In this document: positions 51,541-59,448 of the stretch, piece by piece | Position numbering within the stretch: position 1 is the first letter of the stretch | Layout: each line of letters begins with the position of its first letter | From: JAHEJJ01 sp965212205 | Lineage (GTDB): Bacteria; Bacteroidota; Bacteroidia; Flavobacteriales; Flavobacteriaceae | Direction of reading: 5' to 3' | NCBI GenBank assembly: GCA_965212205.1 | Contig: CBDBUX010000011.1 | Coordinates: forward strand, 558,001 to 622,000 | Length of the DNA: 64,000 nucleotides | The notes under the pieces: model-generated | Databases searched by the model: none | Told to the model about the DNA's origin: nothing | Seen by the model: only the letters and a program-made list of their open reading frames with translations | Made by a program: the position numbers and the translations under genes

Positions 51541-51798
51541 TTAAGAATCCTGTGATCTTTTTAGCCAGTATAGCAGTTCTTTGTTGCTGATGTTCTTCCG
51601 CACTACTTTGGCTTTCTTTATACTGCTGGAAGATACCCGTACGGCAGTACCATCGGGTTTCAAAAGCGTCTTGTAGTCCATTTTCTCTTCCTTCTTGGAT
51701 GCCTGAACCCTCATGGGCAGAAATGGCAACAAAAGGCCTGTACCGAGTATAGGCAGGAATCTACGACGTTTTATTTTCTTATCAGGATTTGTCTTCAT
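51541..51798 (-). CDS. Small Tat-signal protein, unknown family
   Basis: An 85-residue protein. Its N-terminus (IKRRRFLPILGTGLLLPFLP) has a twin-arginine motif and hydrophobic stretch like the Fe-S protein next door, then a short basic tail with no Cys, ending KELLYWLKRSQDS. It lies 3 bp before the Fe-S gene. Because it has no cofactor site, it may ride out with the Fe-S protein or act as a small structural subunit. Function unknown. Confidence 0.7.
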   Translation of the reverse strand: MKTNPDKKIKRRRFLPILGTGLLLPFLPMRVQASKKEEKMDYKTLLKPDGTAVRVSSSSIKKAKVVRKNISNKELLYWLKRSQDS

Positions 51799-51819
51799 GT
51801 CTGCATGAAAGGCTTGAGA

Positions 51820-52680
51820 TTAGAAATTATAGAGTCGGGTTATATTGAAACCAATAAGTATATCCCCGTTAAAAAAGTCATTTTCATTTTTAACATAGTT
51901 TTGTTGTGGTACAAGGCCATTAAGGTTGCTTATAAAAATCTGAAAGGCATGTGAAGACGTACGCACTTCAAATCCTAGACTAATACCGGGGTAGTTGTTG
52001 TAGTTATTGAGATCGGGATCGATCTCAAACCGGGTTATCGGATGGCTATAATCCCAAAGGATTGAAGACTGTGGGCTAATTTTAACCCGTCCGCCAAAGG
52101 CAATAGCAATACGATCGTTTTTCATATTGGAGTCCACCACGTTAAAATGGGAAATGCTGGGTGCAATTTGCATAGACAGGGCCGAGGTAAACTTACGGGC
52201 AAAAATTACCTGATGGAAGAAAGAATATCGGTGCTGGTCCAGTGCAAAATTCTCCTTATTCCGGGCGTCGATAACGAAATTTCCATAATAGGATATATTT
52301 ACGGGGATCCTGCCTGAACGTGTTTGTTTTAACAGCCCAACTTTCCAATTAAAATCCTGAAGACGATCAAATTTGGTTGTGCCAAACCCTACTGTAATCC
52401 TATCATGAGGGGCATAGGCTACCCCAATACGGATATTTGAAGGGGCCCATATCCCAATTAGGTCGTTTGTGCCCCCATTAAAGGTACCGAACCGGTGATT
52501 GATCGCTATTTCCATGGTTTTTTTATGGAATAGCAGGTCGGTCGGGTTATCTATGATATAAGAACTTTCAAAGGCATCCCTTTCAGGTTTATCGGACACA
52601 GAATCACGTGATTTCTCCTGAGAAAGCAACGAGGCTTGAACCAACAGGAGTGAAATCAAAATAACTATTGTTTTTTTCAT
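51820..52680 (-). CDS. DUF5777 family outer-membrane beta-barrel protein
   Basis: A 286-residue protein with a Sec signal (MKKTIVILISLLLVQASLL) and amphipathic beta-strands to a C-terminal aromatic residue (ITRLYNF), as in outer-membrane barrels. Features such as MEIAINHRFGTFNGGTNDL, NIRIGVAYAPHDRITVGFG and HAFQIFISNLNGLVPQQNY fit DUF5777, often next to cytochrome genes in Bacteroidota. The start at 52680 is preferred over an upstream in-frame one that hides the signal. It may be the outer-membrane conduit or anchor for the haem lipoproteins. Confidence 0.8.
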   Translation of the reverse strand: MKKTIVILISLLLVQASLLSQEKSRDSVSDKPERDAFESSYIIDNPTDLLFHKKTMEIAINHRFGTFNGGTNDLIGIWAPSNIRIGVAYAPHDRITVGFGTTKFDRLQDFNWKVGLLKQTRSGRIPVNISYYGNFVIDARNKENFALDQHRYSFFHQVIFARKFTSALSMQIAPSISHFNVVDSNMKNDRIAIAFGGRVKISPQSSILWDYSHPITRFEIDPDLNNYNNYPGISLGFEVRTSSHAFQIFISNLNGLVPQQNYVKNENDFFNGDILIGFNITRLYNF

Positions 52681-52697
52681 GTGTTTGCTCTTAACAG

Positions 52698-53087
52698 TTA
52701 ATTGTTTTCGGCACCTCGATCGATCCATGCCTTTATCAGTGCTATTTCATCTACATTGAGAAGGAAGCCGGCTTCAACCGGATGGTTGTTGCCAGGTAGT
52801 CTTTGATAGAATACACTGGCCTCTGCATTTCCAGGTATTACCAGGTCGGGGACTATGGCATTATAGGCATTGCCTTCACGCAGATCGGGATTGGCGACCG
52901 TACCGTTATGGCAAGTCGTACAATCCTTGCCTTCCTGAATAAAGATGGGTTGGACATCTTCGGAAAATGACACTTCCTGTTCCTCAGGGATTTCCGGTAT
53001 TATCTCCTCAACAGCCTCATCATAATAGCACGAAGAATACAACAGAAATAGAATCAGCACCAGAAACTTGCTACTTACTTTTTTCAT
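52698..53087 (-). CDS. Small monoheme lipoprotein
   Basis: A 129-residue lipoprotein (MKKVSSKFLVLILFLLYSSC, Cys at 20), then an acidic linker (EAVEEIIPEIPEEQE) and one haem site, CTTCHNGTVANPDLREG. This is the Planctomycete-type cytochrome c pattern (VQPIFxxxxxxCTTCHNG...). The start at 53087 gives the clean lipobox. It lies between the hexaheme gene (101 bp) and the DUF5777 barrel (17 bp). Confidence 0.85.
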   Translation of the reverse strand: MKKVSSKFLVLILFLLYSSCYYDEAVEEIIPEIPEEQEVSFSEDVQPIFIQEGKDCTTCHNGTVANPDLREGNAYNAIVPDLVIPGNAEASVFYQRLPGNNHPVEAGFLLNVDEIALIKAWIDRGAENN

Positions 53088-53188
53088 TTGAATATGATCA
53101 TTAGTGATCTCAAGACCTGTGCCTTTCAAAGCTGGGATGAGGATAGCCAAAAATGAAATAGCTTTGAATATCAACAGGTCTAGAAATA

Positions 53189-54331
53189 TTATTCGTCTAA
53201 GGCTTCAATTGAGTTTTCTAATAATGCCCTGGCATATGCGGGGTTATGTATGCCACGACTATTGTCTTCCAGTAAGGTCATATAATTCCATGCTGCTTGT
53301 GCTTCCGCTGTGGAAAAAATTCCTTCTTGAGACCGATTGGGCCCAGGTGTATCTACGATGATACCCGTTACTGTTACACCGGTACCCACTGGGTTACCAT
53401 CCATATCGTAAACAGGATTTCCAAGCGAGTCCACCGCATATTGTTCACCGACAACCTGGCTAAGCAACTGTTTCAGTGTAGCCATTCTATCATCGTATCC
53501 ATTGATCCTGTCAGGAGCACCCGAAGGGTGACATTCCAGGCAAGCTGCTTCCGTAGGAATCCATGAATGCAGGCCTTCTGTTTCTGTGCTGGATTCACCC
53601 ATATGGCAGTTTACACAAGAAGAACCGGTTCTATGCGCTGCAGAAGCGACTCCGGGATAGCCTTGTCCTCCTGCCAGGTTTGCGCCCATAATACCTTCGA
53701 GCATAGTAGACTGCGGTCCGTGGTGAGGACCAAATCGCGAACTGGATACCACATATTTACCCGTACCGTTTTCAGCAGGAATCACATAGCTGCTTCGCGG
53801 TTGGTGACAGGTGATGCAGTTATTGCTGGCGCCTTCAAAATCTATTACAGTCATCCCGTCTATAACCAGAGTAGCCGCATCAGGGTTCCTCAGGGCATAA
53901 TCCAAGCCATCGTTTTCAAAATCGAAGGTTCGGTGTTTGGAATGACAGGTAGAGCAGTAAAAAGGAGAGGGATTCGCATACCCTAATGAATCGGATTCAC
54001 CCAATTCCAGGTAATCTATAAAACCTTCTTCGCCGTGGCATTGTGCGCATCGGTTAGTAGGATCTTCACCACCTCTGCCGGCGGCGAACCCTATAAAACT
54101 GGAACCGTGTTTGGAAGCAAAGAATGAATTTTCAATAAGATCCCTTGTGCTATTGGAATGACAAGAGATACATGAGGCTGTGCCATCGGCGCCGTCTTCG
54201 CCATCAATGCCATCGATACCATCGATGCCATCTGCTCCGGCCGGCCCGGGAATGGGGTCACTGGTACATTGTACCATGAGAAAACTAAATAAGGATAAGA
54301 AAAGGATGGTCCTTAAGTTGGAGATTTTCAT
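53189..54331 (-). CDS. Hexaheme c-type cytochrome lipoprotein with a collagen-like Gly-X-Y segment
   Basis: A 380-residue lipoprotein (Cys at 22, FSFLMVQC). Directly after the lipid anchor lie about eight Gly-X-Y triplets (GPAGADGIDGIDGIDGEDG), then six haem sites: CISCH, CAQCH, CSTCH, CITCH, CVNCH and CLECH, plus many free His residues for axial ligands. About 110 residues without haem sites close it. No catalytic signature of nitrite or hydroxylamine enzymes is present, so electron transfer is likelier. It is the first gene of the ten-gene operon. Confidence 0.9.
   Translation of the reverse strand: MKISNLRTILFLSLFSFLMVQCTSDPIPGPAGADGIDGIDGIDGEDGADGTASCISCHSNSTRDLIENSFFASKHGSSFIGFAAGRGGEDPTNRCAQCHGEEGFIDYLELGESDSLGYANPSPFYCSTCHSKHRTFDFENDGLDYALRNPDAATLVIDGMTVIDFEGASNNCITCHQPRSSYVIPAENGTGKYVVSSSRFGPHHGPQSTMLEGIMGANLAGGQGYPGVASAAHRTGSSCVNCHMGESSTETEGLHSWIPTEAACLECHPSGAPDRINGYDDRMATLKQLLSQVVGEQYAVDSLGNPVYDMDGNPVGTGVTVTGIIVDTPGPNRSQEGIFSTAEAQAAWNYMTLLEDNSRGIHNPAYARALLENSIEALDE
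54192..54236 (-). repeat. 9-bp tandem repeats encoding the Gly-X-Y segment
   Basis: Near-identical 9-mers (CCATCRATR on the plus strand, three clear copies 54201-54227 with degenerate flanks) encode Gly-Ile-Asp units. Their copy number could change in steps of three residues without breaking the frame. Confidence 0.6.
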
Positions 54332-54392
54332 AAGTGCACTTTTATGTTGTTAAAAATGAGTGATTAAATTATGACTGTTAACGTTCTCATAA

Positions 54393-54408
54393 TATGATAT
54401 TTGTCATA
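54393..54408. promoter_or_regulatory. FNR-shaped palindrome upstream of the hexaheme operon
   Basis: TATGAT-ATTT-GTCATA is a palindrome with one mismatch and a 4-bp spacer, 61 bp upstream of the ATG at 54331. It matches a perfect version, TATGAT-AAAG-ATCATA, at 61918-61933. Its shape matches FNR-type sites (TTGAT-N4-ATCAA). Confidence 0.5.
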
Positions 54409-54506
54409 ATATTTTTTTGCATGAAGAAATATGTTAAACGGTGCTAAACTTTCTATTGCCGTTGAAAATAATTACGACTAAACCACGCGTATATCTTTAA
54501 TCTTTT

Positions 54507-54514
54507 TAATTTTG
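54507..54514 (+). promoter_or_regulatory. Bacteroidota -7 box for tRNA-Pro
   Basis: TAATTTTG matches TAnnTTTG and ends 11 bp before the first base of the tRNA. Confidence 0.55.
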
Positions 54515-54525
54515 CATTCCTTATC

Positions 54526-54602
54526 CGGGATGTGGCGCAGTCTGGTAGCGCACTCGGCTGGGGGCCGAGTGGTCGCAGGTTCAAATCCTGTCATCCCGAC
54601 CA
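54526..54602 (+). tRNA. tRNA-Pro(GGG)
   Basis: A 77-nt cloverleaf with encoded CCA. Acceptor CGGGATG/CATCCCG with the C1-G72 pair usual for bacterial tRNA-Pro, D stem GCGC/GCGC, anticodon stem CTCGG/CCGAG with loop CTGGGGG (anticodon GGG), and T stem GCAGG/CCTGT. It reads CCC and CCT. It has its own promoter box and is followed by a terminator. Confidence 0.97.
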
Positions 54603-54607
54603 AGCAC

Positions 54608-54640
54608 AAAAGTGATTTGCTCCTGCAGATCACTTTTTTT
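54608..54640 (+). terminator. Terminator of tRNA-Pro
   Basis: AAAAGTGAT (54608-54616) pairs with ATCACTTTT (54629-54637), followed by more Ts, just after the tRNA. Confidence 0.75.
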
Positions 54641-55105
54641 ATTTCCTGGAGTAACCGCCCCAAATCTGGATCACCGACCAAAGGGAGGTAATCCGGTTTT
54701 GATATGCTTAGCGAAGTGAGGATAAATGTTGAGAAACGAGATATTAGGCTTTACCAGAGACAATCACAATTCTGGATCATCGACCAAAGGGAGGTAATCG
54801 AGTTATTACAAGCAGCTACAATACACTGACTTTCCTTAACCCGGAATCATCGATAATTAGCAAATGAATATGAATATTCTTTGGCGCTGTTTCATTTGGT
54901 CGATCGACTGCTTTGAGATTTCAGTTTCTACGAGTAAATTGATATTAGGGGAGGGGGTACTTGTTCCCCAACCTCCATGCTGTGTGATTTAAACTAAGTG
55001 CTAGGACTTCTCTCCAGCCCCGTCATTCCACAACAAAGAAATCCAACGATTTCTAGCGGTAAGCTGGAATTAAATGGATCTATGATCAAACTTTATCGAT
55101 AACAA
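54641..55105. other. Gene-free stretch with direct repeats after tRNA-Pro
   Basis: No open frame here shows protein-like features. The stretch holds two 29-bp direct repeats (described separately) and an inverted 10-bp partial copy of their core at 54895-54904. No integrase gene and no copy of the tRNA 3' end was found, so an integrated element is not supported. Confidence 0.6.
54665..54799 (+). repeat. Pair of 29-bp direct repeats
   Basis: Copies at 54665-54693 and 54771-54799, start to start 106 bp, agree at 28 of 29 positions. Both contain GACCAAAGGGAGGTAATC; the single difference is CACC/CATC before it. They lie outside any gene. Confidence 0.85.
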
Positions 55106-55990
55106 CTATTTTAATTTCGCTTTAAAAAATTCAACAGTCCGGCTCCAGGCAAGTTCAGCTGATTCCCTGTCATATCTCGGGGTAGTATCGTTATGAAAAC
55201 CATGGTTGGCATTGTCATACATATAGGCCACATATTCCTTATCATACTTTTTTAAGGCCGCCTCATAAACCGGCCAGCCTTCATTAACCCGCTTGTCGAG
55301 TTCACCGAAATGAAGCAATAAAGGCGCATTGATCTTTTCGATATTTTCCTTGGGTTGTCCTCCGTAAAAGGGAACAGCAGCACCTAAATCCTGTACCTCC
55401 ACCGCCATCATATTAGAAATCCATCCGCCAAAACAAAAACCAACTACTCCCACCTTTCCACTACACTCAGGATGGGTTTTTAGATGTTCGAAAGCGGCGA
55501 TAAAATCCTGCAGCATTTCGTTTCGGTCTCTTTTTCGTTGTAGCTCCCGGCCTTTATCATCCGAACCCGGATAACCACCAAGAGGTGTTAACGCATCAGG
55601 CGCCAGTGAAATGAATCCAGCAAGAGCAGCACGCCTTCCAACATCTTCAATATGCGGATTCAACCCGCGATTCTCATGAACGACCACAATACCAGGTAGT
55701 TTTACTTTGGCATCAGCGGGTCGCGAAAGCAAACCCCTTATGGTTCCCCCTCCTTTTGGCGAATCATATTCTATGAATTCAGATTTCAATCGTTTGTCAT
55801 CCTGCTGTATCTGAATCTTTTTTACGTAGTCGGGTGAAATAAAACTTAGTAGAGCTCCAGCTGTTATGCCCCCCACAGCATAAGCAGATAGCTTATCAAG
55901 GAATAACCGCCTGGGAATCCTGTCGTGTGCATAGTCATCGTAGAGATCAAAAACCTCCTGCTTGATATCCTCTTTTTTTAATACTTTCAT
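55106..55990 (-). CDS. Dienelactone hydrolase family protein with N-terminal membrane segment
   Basis: A 294-residue alpha/beta hydrolase. The catalytic triad is visible: Cys in GVVGFCFGGWISN (residues about 175-187), Asp in GELDKRVNEG and His in NANHGFHNDTTPRYD. Before the hydrolase domain lie about 30 charged residues and a hydrophobic segment (AYAVGGITAGALLSFISPDY) with an RRLFLDKLS motif, resembling the Tat-like leader of flavobacterial homologues, so export is possible. The substrate is unknown; family enzymes open lactone rings or act as esterases. A TAnnTTTG box lies 24 bp upstream. Confidence 0.87.
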   Translation of the reverse strand: MKVLKKEDIKQEVFDLYDDYAHDRIPRRLFLDKLSAYAVGGITAGALLSFISPDYVKKIQIQQDDKRLKSEFIEYDSPKGGGTIRGLLSRPADAKVKLPGIVVVHENRGLNPHIEDVGRRAALAGFISLAPDALTPLGGYPGSDDKGRELQRKRDRNEMLQDFIAAFEHLKTHPECSGKVGVVGFCFGGWISNMMAVEVQDLGAAVPFYGGQPKENIEKINAPLLLHFGELDKRVNEGWPVYEAALKKYDKEYVAYMYDNANHGFHNDTTPRYDRESAELAWSRTVEFFKAKLK

Positions 55991-56014
55991 TTTTATAATT
56001 TTTGAACATTGGCC

Positions 56015-56022
56015 CAAAATTA
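56015..56022 (-). promoter_or_regulatory. Bacteroidota -7 box for the dienelactone hydrolase gene
   Basis: The minus strand reads TAATTTTG (TAnnTTTG), 24 bp before the ATG at 55990. Confidence 0.5.
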
Positions 56023-56166
56023 AATGTACATAATTTCTGCTTCTGGTGAAATGAACAGGAAGTTAAGCACGATCTAGCAGTTTCTTTACAATTAATTAGC
56101 TGCTGGTTCCCAATAGGATTCGAAGATATTCGCTAGAACTGAGAATTTTTCGATACTACATGCACG

Positions 56167-57906
56167 CTAAGGCTCTGTCTTATCTTTCTTTGTCTGCAGA
56201 GAAATTCTGTGTTGAAATTCACTCTTGGGAACTTCATTAAGGGCGTATTCATACGCTTCAATCGTATTGACAAAAAAATTCTCCTTACCGATCTTTTCCA
56301 ACAATCCGGATTTGTAAATAATATCCCGGGTAGGGCCGATCACATTTGAGAATAAAATTTTAATTTTCTTTTCATCAAACTCCTCAACCAGGCTCTCCAA
56401 CATGAAAACTGCGCTGCTGTCTATATAATTTATGGGCTCTGCCTTGATAACTATCGCCCGCAGATCTTCGCCTTTTTCTTCCGCCAGTCGTACCAGGGTT
56501 TTCCTAAAATAATCCTTATTTCCAAAATACAATTGAGAATCAAATCGAACTGTCAGTATTTGATCTGCAATTTCAACATCTTCCGCAAATCGGTCAATAT
56601 TCCTGAAATAGGTTGTTCCCCGTATCTTGCCCAGAACGGCAATGTGGGGTTTGGAAGTTCTATAAAGCAACAGGAGAAGGGAAATCAAAACCCCAAATAA
56701 AATACCCTCTTTGATGCCAACAGTAAGGGTAATAATAAAAGTAACGATCAAAAGGACGAATTCATCTTTTCGATTTTTATAGAGCCGTATGGGATATCTT
56801 ATCTCGATTAGTCCAAAAACAGCCACCATAATGATTGCCGCCAGTACGGCATTGGGCAAATAGTAGAAAACGGGGGTAAGAAATAGTAATGTAAGCCCAA
56901 CGACCACGGCACTGATCAACGCAGCGACACCGGTTTTAGCCCCGGAGAGATCATTAACGGCGGTTCGTGAAAAACCTCCTGTGGTAGGATAAGACTGGAA
57001 AAATGAGCCTACTATATTGGAAGCTCCCAGGGCAATCAGTTCCTGGTTGGCATCGACCTCATATTCTTTTTGCTTTGCCTCTACTGCTTTAGCTACCGAA
57101 ATCGCTTCCATAAAGGCGATAAGGGCCAAAGTGATCGCTATGGGAAAAAGCTCATTCACCCTGGATAAATCGATAGTCGGAACTGTAATAGCAGGAAGAC
57201 CTCCAGGGACATCCTCCACGATCTTTACTCCCAGGGATTCGAGATTAAAAAAATATACTACAGTAATACCCAGTACAACAACCACCAATGCTCCCGGGAT
57301 CTTTTTTATATATCGTTTAAAGATCTTAAGTAGAATAATTGCTAAAATCCCGATACCGATAGTATAGTAATTAACCTGATCTATGGTTTGCAGTGCATTC
57401 CTTAGTAAAAGATGTACCTGATTGCTGCGTTCTATATCTGTGCCGAAAAGGTGCTTTAACTGGCTAAGGCCGATAATTATCGCCGCCGCCGAAGTAAATC
57501 CGCTAATTACTGGTTTGGAAAGGAAATTAACCAGGAACCCCATCCGAAGCATGCCAAGCAGAAATTGGATACTACCCATAAAAAGAGCCAGGAAAATGGC
57601 CATCGTAATGTACTCTTCAATTCCTGAAAGCGCCAGTGCTCCTAACCCTGAGGCGACCAGTAATGAATCCATGGCCACAGGCCCAACGGCCAGCTGGCGC
57701 GAGGTGCCGGTAATGGCGTAGATTATCTGTGGTATCAGAGCGGCATATAATCCGAAAACAGGGGGTAAACCTGCGATCATGGCGTACGCCATACCCTGGG
57801 GGACAAGCATGATACCTACGGTAATACCCGCCGAAATATCACCTGAAATATATTCCTTTTTATAGCCAGGAAGCCATTGTAGGATGGGAAATATTTTTTT
57901 TAACAT
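56167..57906 (-). CDS. SulP/SLC26 family anion transporter with STAS domain
   Basis: A 579-residue permease: about 12-14 hydrophobic helices from residue 20 to 420 with the SulP opening ISAGITVGIMLVPQGMAYAMIAGLPPVFGLYAALIP-type segment, TGTSRQLAVGPVAMDSLL and GSFFQSYPTTGGFSRTAVN. A C-terminal STAS domain follows (LYFGNKDYFRK, VIKAEPINYIDSSAVFMLESL). SulP proteins carry sulfate, bicarbonate or other anions, and the substrate cannot be read from sequence. Its upstream region shares an operator-like palindrome with the CstB-like gene, which favours a sulfur-linked role. Confidence 0.93.
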   Translation of the reverse strand: MLKKIFPILQWLPGYKKEYISGDISAGITVGIMLVPQGMAYAMIAGLPPVFGLYAALIPQIIYAITGTSRQLAVGPVAMDSLLVASGLGALALSGIEEYITMAIFLALFMGSIQFLLGMLRMGFLVNFLSKPVISGFTSAAAIIIGLSQLKHLFGTDIERSNQVHLLLRNALQTIDQVNYYTIGIGILAIILLKIFKRYIKKIPGALVVVVLGITVVYFFNLESLGVKIVEDVPGGLPAITVPTIDLSRVNELFPIAITLALIAFMEAISVAKAVEAKQKEYEVDANQELIALGASNIVGSFFQSYPTTGGFSRTAVNDLSGAKTGVAALISAVVVGLTLLFLTPVFYYLPNAVLAAIIMVAVFGLIEIRYPIRLYKNRKDEFVLLIVTFIITLTVGIKEGILFGVLISLLLLLYRTSKPHIAVLGKIRGTTYFRNIDRFAEDVEIADQILTVRFDSQLYFGNKDYFRKTLVRLAEEKGEDLRAIVIKAEPINYIDSSAVFMLESLVEEFDEKKIKILFSNVIGPTRDIIYKSGLLEKIGKENFFVNTIEAYEYALNEVPKSEFQHRISLQTKKDKTEP

Positions 57907-57929
57907 GGACTCTTCTTAAGGGTAAAAAT

Positions 57930-57943
57930 AGTATGAGCATACT
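57930..57943. promoter_or_regulatory. Palindrome upstream of the SulP gene
   Basis: AGTATG-AG-CATACT is a perfect inverted repeat with a 2-bp spacer, 23 bp before the SulP ATG. It is a possible operator or part of the leader. I saw no other copy. Confidence 0.35.
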
Positions 57944-57952
57944 GCTCTTGCC

Positions 57953-57966
57953 GTAACCTGGGTTAC
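57953..57966. promoter_or_regulatory. Palindromic operator shared with the CstB-like gene (SulP copy)
   Basis: GTAACC-TG-GGTTAC is a palindrome. Read toward SulP, 19 bases (TTTGTAACCCAGGTTACGG) agree at 18 positions with the copy upstream of the CstB-like gene, also in gene orientation. It lies 46 bp before the SulP ATG. The TGTAA-N6-TTACR layout is like Crp/Fnr-family sites. Confidence 0.6.
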
Positions 57967-58304
57967 AAATTCGAAAACTTGGAAGCCCGTCCCTTGCTGT
58001 TCTCAACAAGATTTTCATTAAGAACAAAGAAGGCGAAACCTTAGGTGGCAGGCTTTCGGATCTAAGTTTTGTCTTGGTGCCAAATAGTATGTTAATATAT
58101 ATGTATATATATGTATTCAGGTTTTATTGCTCATTTAATATGTTTAGCTGTTAAATCTATAGGGATAAAACTGCTTGGTGAATACGGTCTCATGCTATAT
58201 CTTGATCATGGGGAGGGGCTAGGTAGCCGCTCATTTCGATAATAATTATTTTTAGAAGGACCTCGATTACCGATCAAACACCACTTGATTAATAGCTCAA
58301 AGAA
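57967..58304. other. Gene-free stretch upstream of SulP
   Basis: No supportable gene. It holds an AT-rich block with two tandem 10-bp copies of ATATATATGT (58095-58114). No terminator for the flanking hydrolase gene is clear. Confidence 0.55.
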
Positions 58305-59438
58305 CTATTTCCACCACTTTTTGTCTAGACCTTCCAGATTGTCCATGTTCATGGTCTGACCGATCTCAGGTGTTACCATAAATGCGTTTAATTTCTGCGC
58401 CTGTTTCCCGGCTCGCTCAACCGGGTCTGTCCACGAGTGGAGTGCCAATTGGAAGGCCCCCCAATGAATAGGCATAATCGCTGTAGCTCCGAGATCCCTC
58501 CCTGCCCGAATCGTTTCTTCCGGAAACATATGAATGTCGGGCCATAATTTATTGTACTGGCCACATTCTATCATGGCAAAGTCAAACGGGCCATATTTTT
58601 CTCCTATTTCCTTGAAATGAGGTCCATACCCGCTGTCTCCACTAAAAAATATGGACTCCTTATCAGAACGGATTACCCATGAACTCCAGAGTGTGGATTG
58701 GCGATTATTGAGTTTTCTGCCGGAAAAATGCTGAGCAGGTGTACAGATAAATTCGAGCTCCTGAAAGCGAACACCTTGCCACCAATCGAGCTCTACAATC
58801 CGTTCTTTCTCAATCCCCCAGGCTTTTAAGTGTACCCCCACAGCCAGAGGTGTGTAAAACATCAGCACTTTATCTTTCAAAACCTTGATAGATTCATAGT
58901 CTAAATGATCATAATGATCATGAGAAATTATGATCGCATCGATTTGAGGCAGCTTCTCGATCTCAATTGGCAATTGCTCTGTAAAGCGTTTTCGTCCCAA
59001 CATAGGATGTGGAGCCGGAACGTCTCCAAACATCGGATCCAGCAAGATATTCTTCCCCTGTATTTGCAACAAAAACGCGGAGTGCCCAAACCAAATCAGG
59101 CGTGTACCTCTATTATAGTCTGCAATGTCAATAGAATCAACTCTTTGCACTTCAATATTCTGTTTTGGTGTTCCGTTGGGTACTTCGGTAAAGAAGAATT
59201 TACGTGCGATCTTTATTGTCTCCCAAAAACCGAGATCTTCCGGCACGTCCTTTTGATTGATAAACCGTTCATTTTTGTAGTTCTCCGACTTTGAATATTC
59301 GGATTTTAAGGCGTCAGACACATCACCGCCAAAGGGAGGATAGTAACTTACAAATAGCAAATAAACAACGATAAGGAGCGCTAAGAGTATGAGAATAGTC
59401 ATAATGATGCGCTTTATGATTTTGGTGAATTTTTTCAA
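58305..59438 (-). CDS. Membrane-anchored MBL-fold hydrolase (NAPE-PLD/RomA-like)
   Basis: A 377-residue protein with a basic start, one membrane helix (IIMTILILLALLIVVYLLF) and a metallo-beta-lactamase fold: RLIWFGHSAFLLQIQGKNILLDPMFGD, the zinc motif AIIISHDHYDHLDYESI, FFSGDSGYGPHFKEIGEKYG and a late His in MPIHWGAF. This layout matches NAPE-PLD-type phospholipases and related RomA/UlaG-like proteins. The start is TTG at 59438, which adds a basic segment before the helix; an ATG 12 codons later is possible. It follows the NAD-binding gene by 10 bp. Confidence 0.85.
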   Translation of the reverse strand: MKKFTKIIKRIIMTILILLALLIVVYLLFVSYYPPFGGDVSDALKSEYSKSENYKNERFINQKDVPEDLGFWETIKIARKFFFTEVPNGTPKQNIEVQRVDSIDIADYNRGTRLIWFGHSAFLLQIQGKNILLDPMFGDVPAPHPMLGRKRFTEQLPIEIEKLPQIDAIIISHDHYDHLDYESIKVLKDKVLMFYTPLAVGVHLKAWGIEKERIVELDWWQGVRFQELEFICTPAQHFSGRKLNNRQSTLWSSWVIRSDKESIFFSGDSGYGPHFKEIGEKYGPFDFAMIECGQYNKLWPDIHMFPEETIRAGRDLGATAIMPIHWGAFQLALHSWTDPVERAGKQAQKLNAFMVTPEIGQTMNMDNLEGLDKKWWK

Positions 59439-59448
59439 GGATGAAGCA

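Noticed and set aside
54192..54236. Short tandem repeats as a CRISPR-like array
   Set aside because: They are 9-bp coding repeats for Gly-X-Y triplets inside an intact gene, without spacers.
54478..54681. A 67-residue minus-strand open frame across the tRNA
   Set aside because: It is the antisense translation of tRNA-Pro (the ATTRPPAECATRLRH type of artefact common in databases), not a gene.
54526..55105. Genomic island integrated at tRNA-Pro
   Set aside because: No integrase gene, no second copy of the tRNA 3' end and no change in gene style beyond the tRNA were seen.
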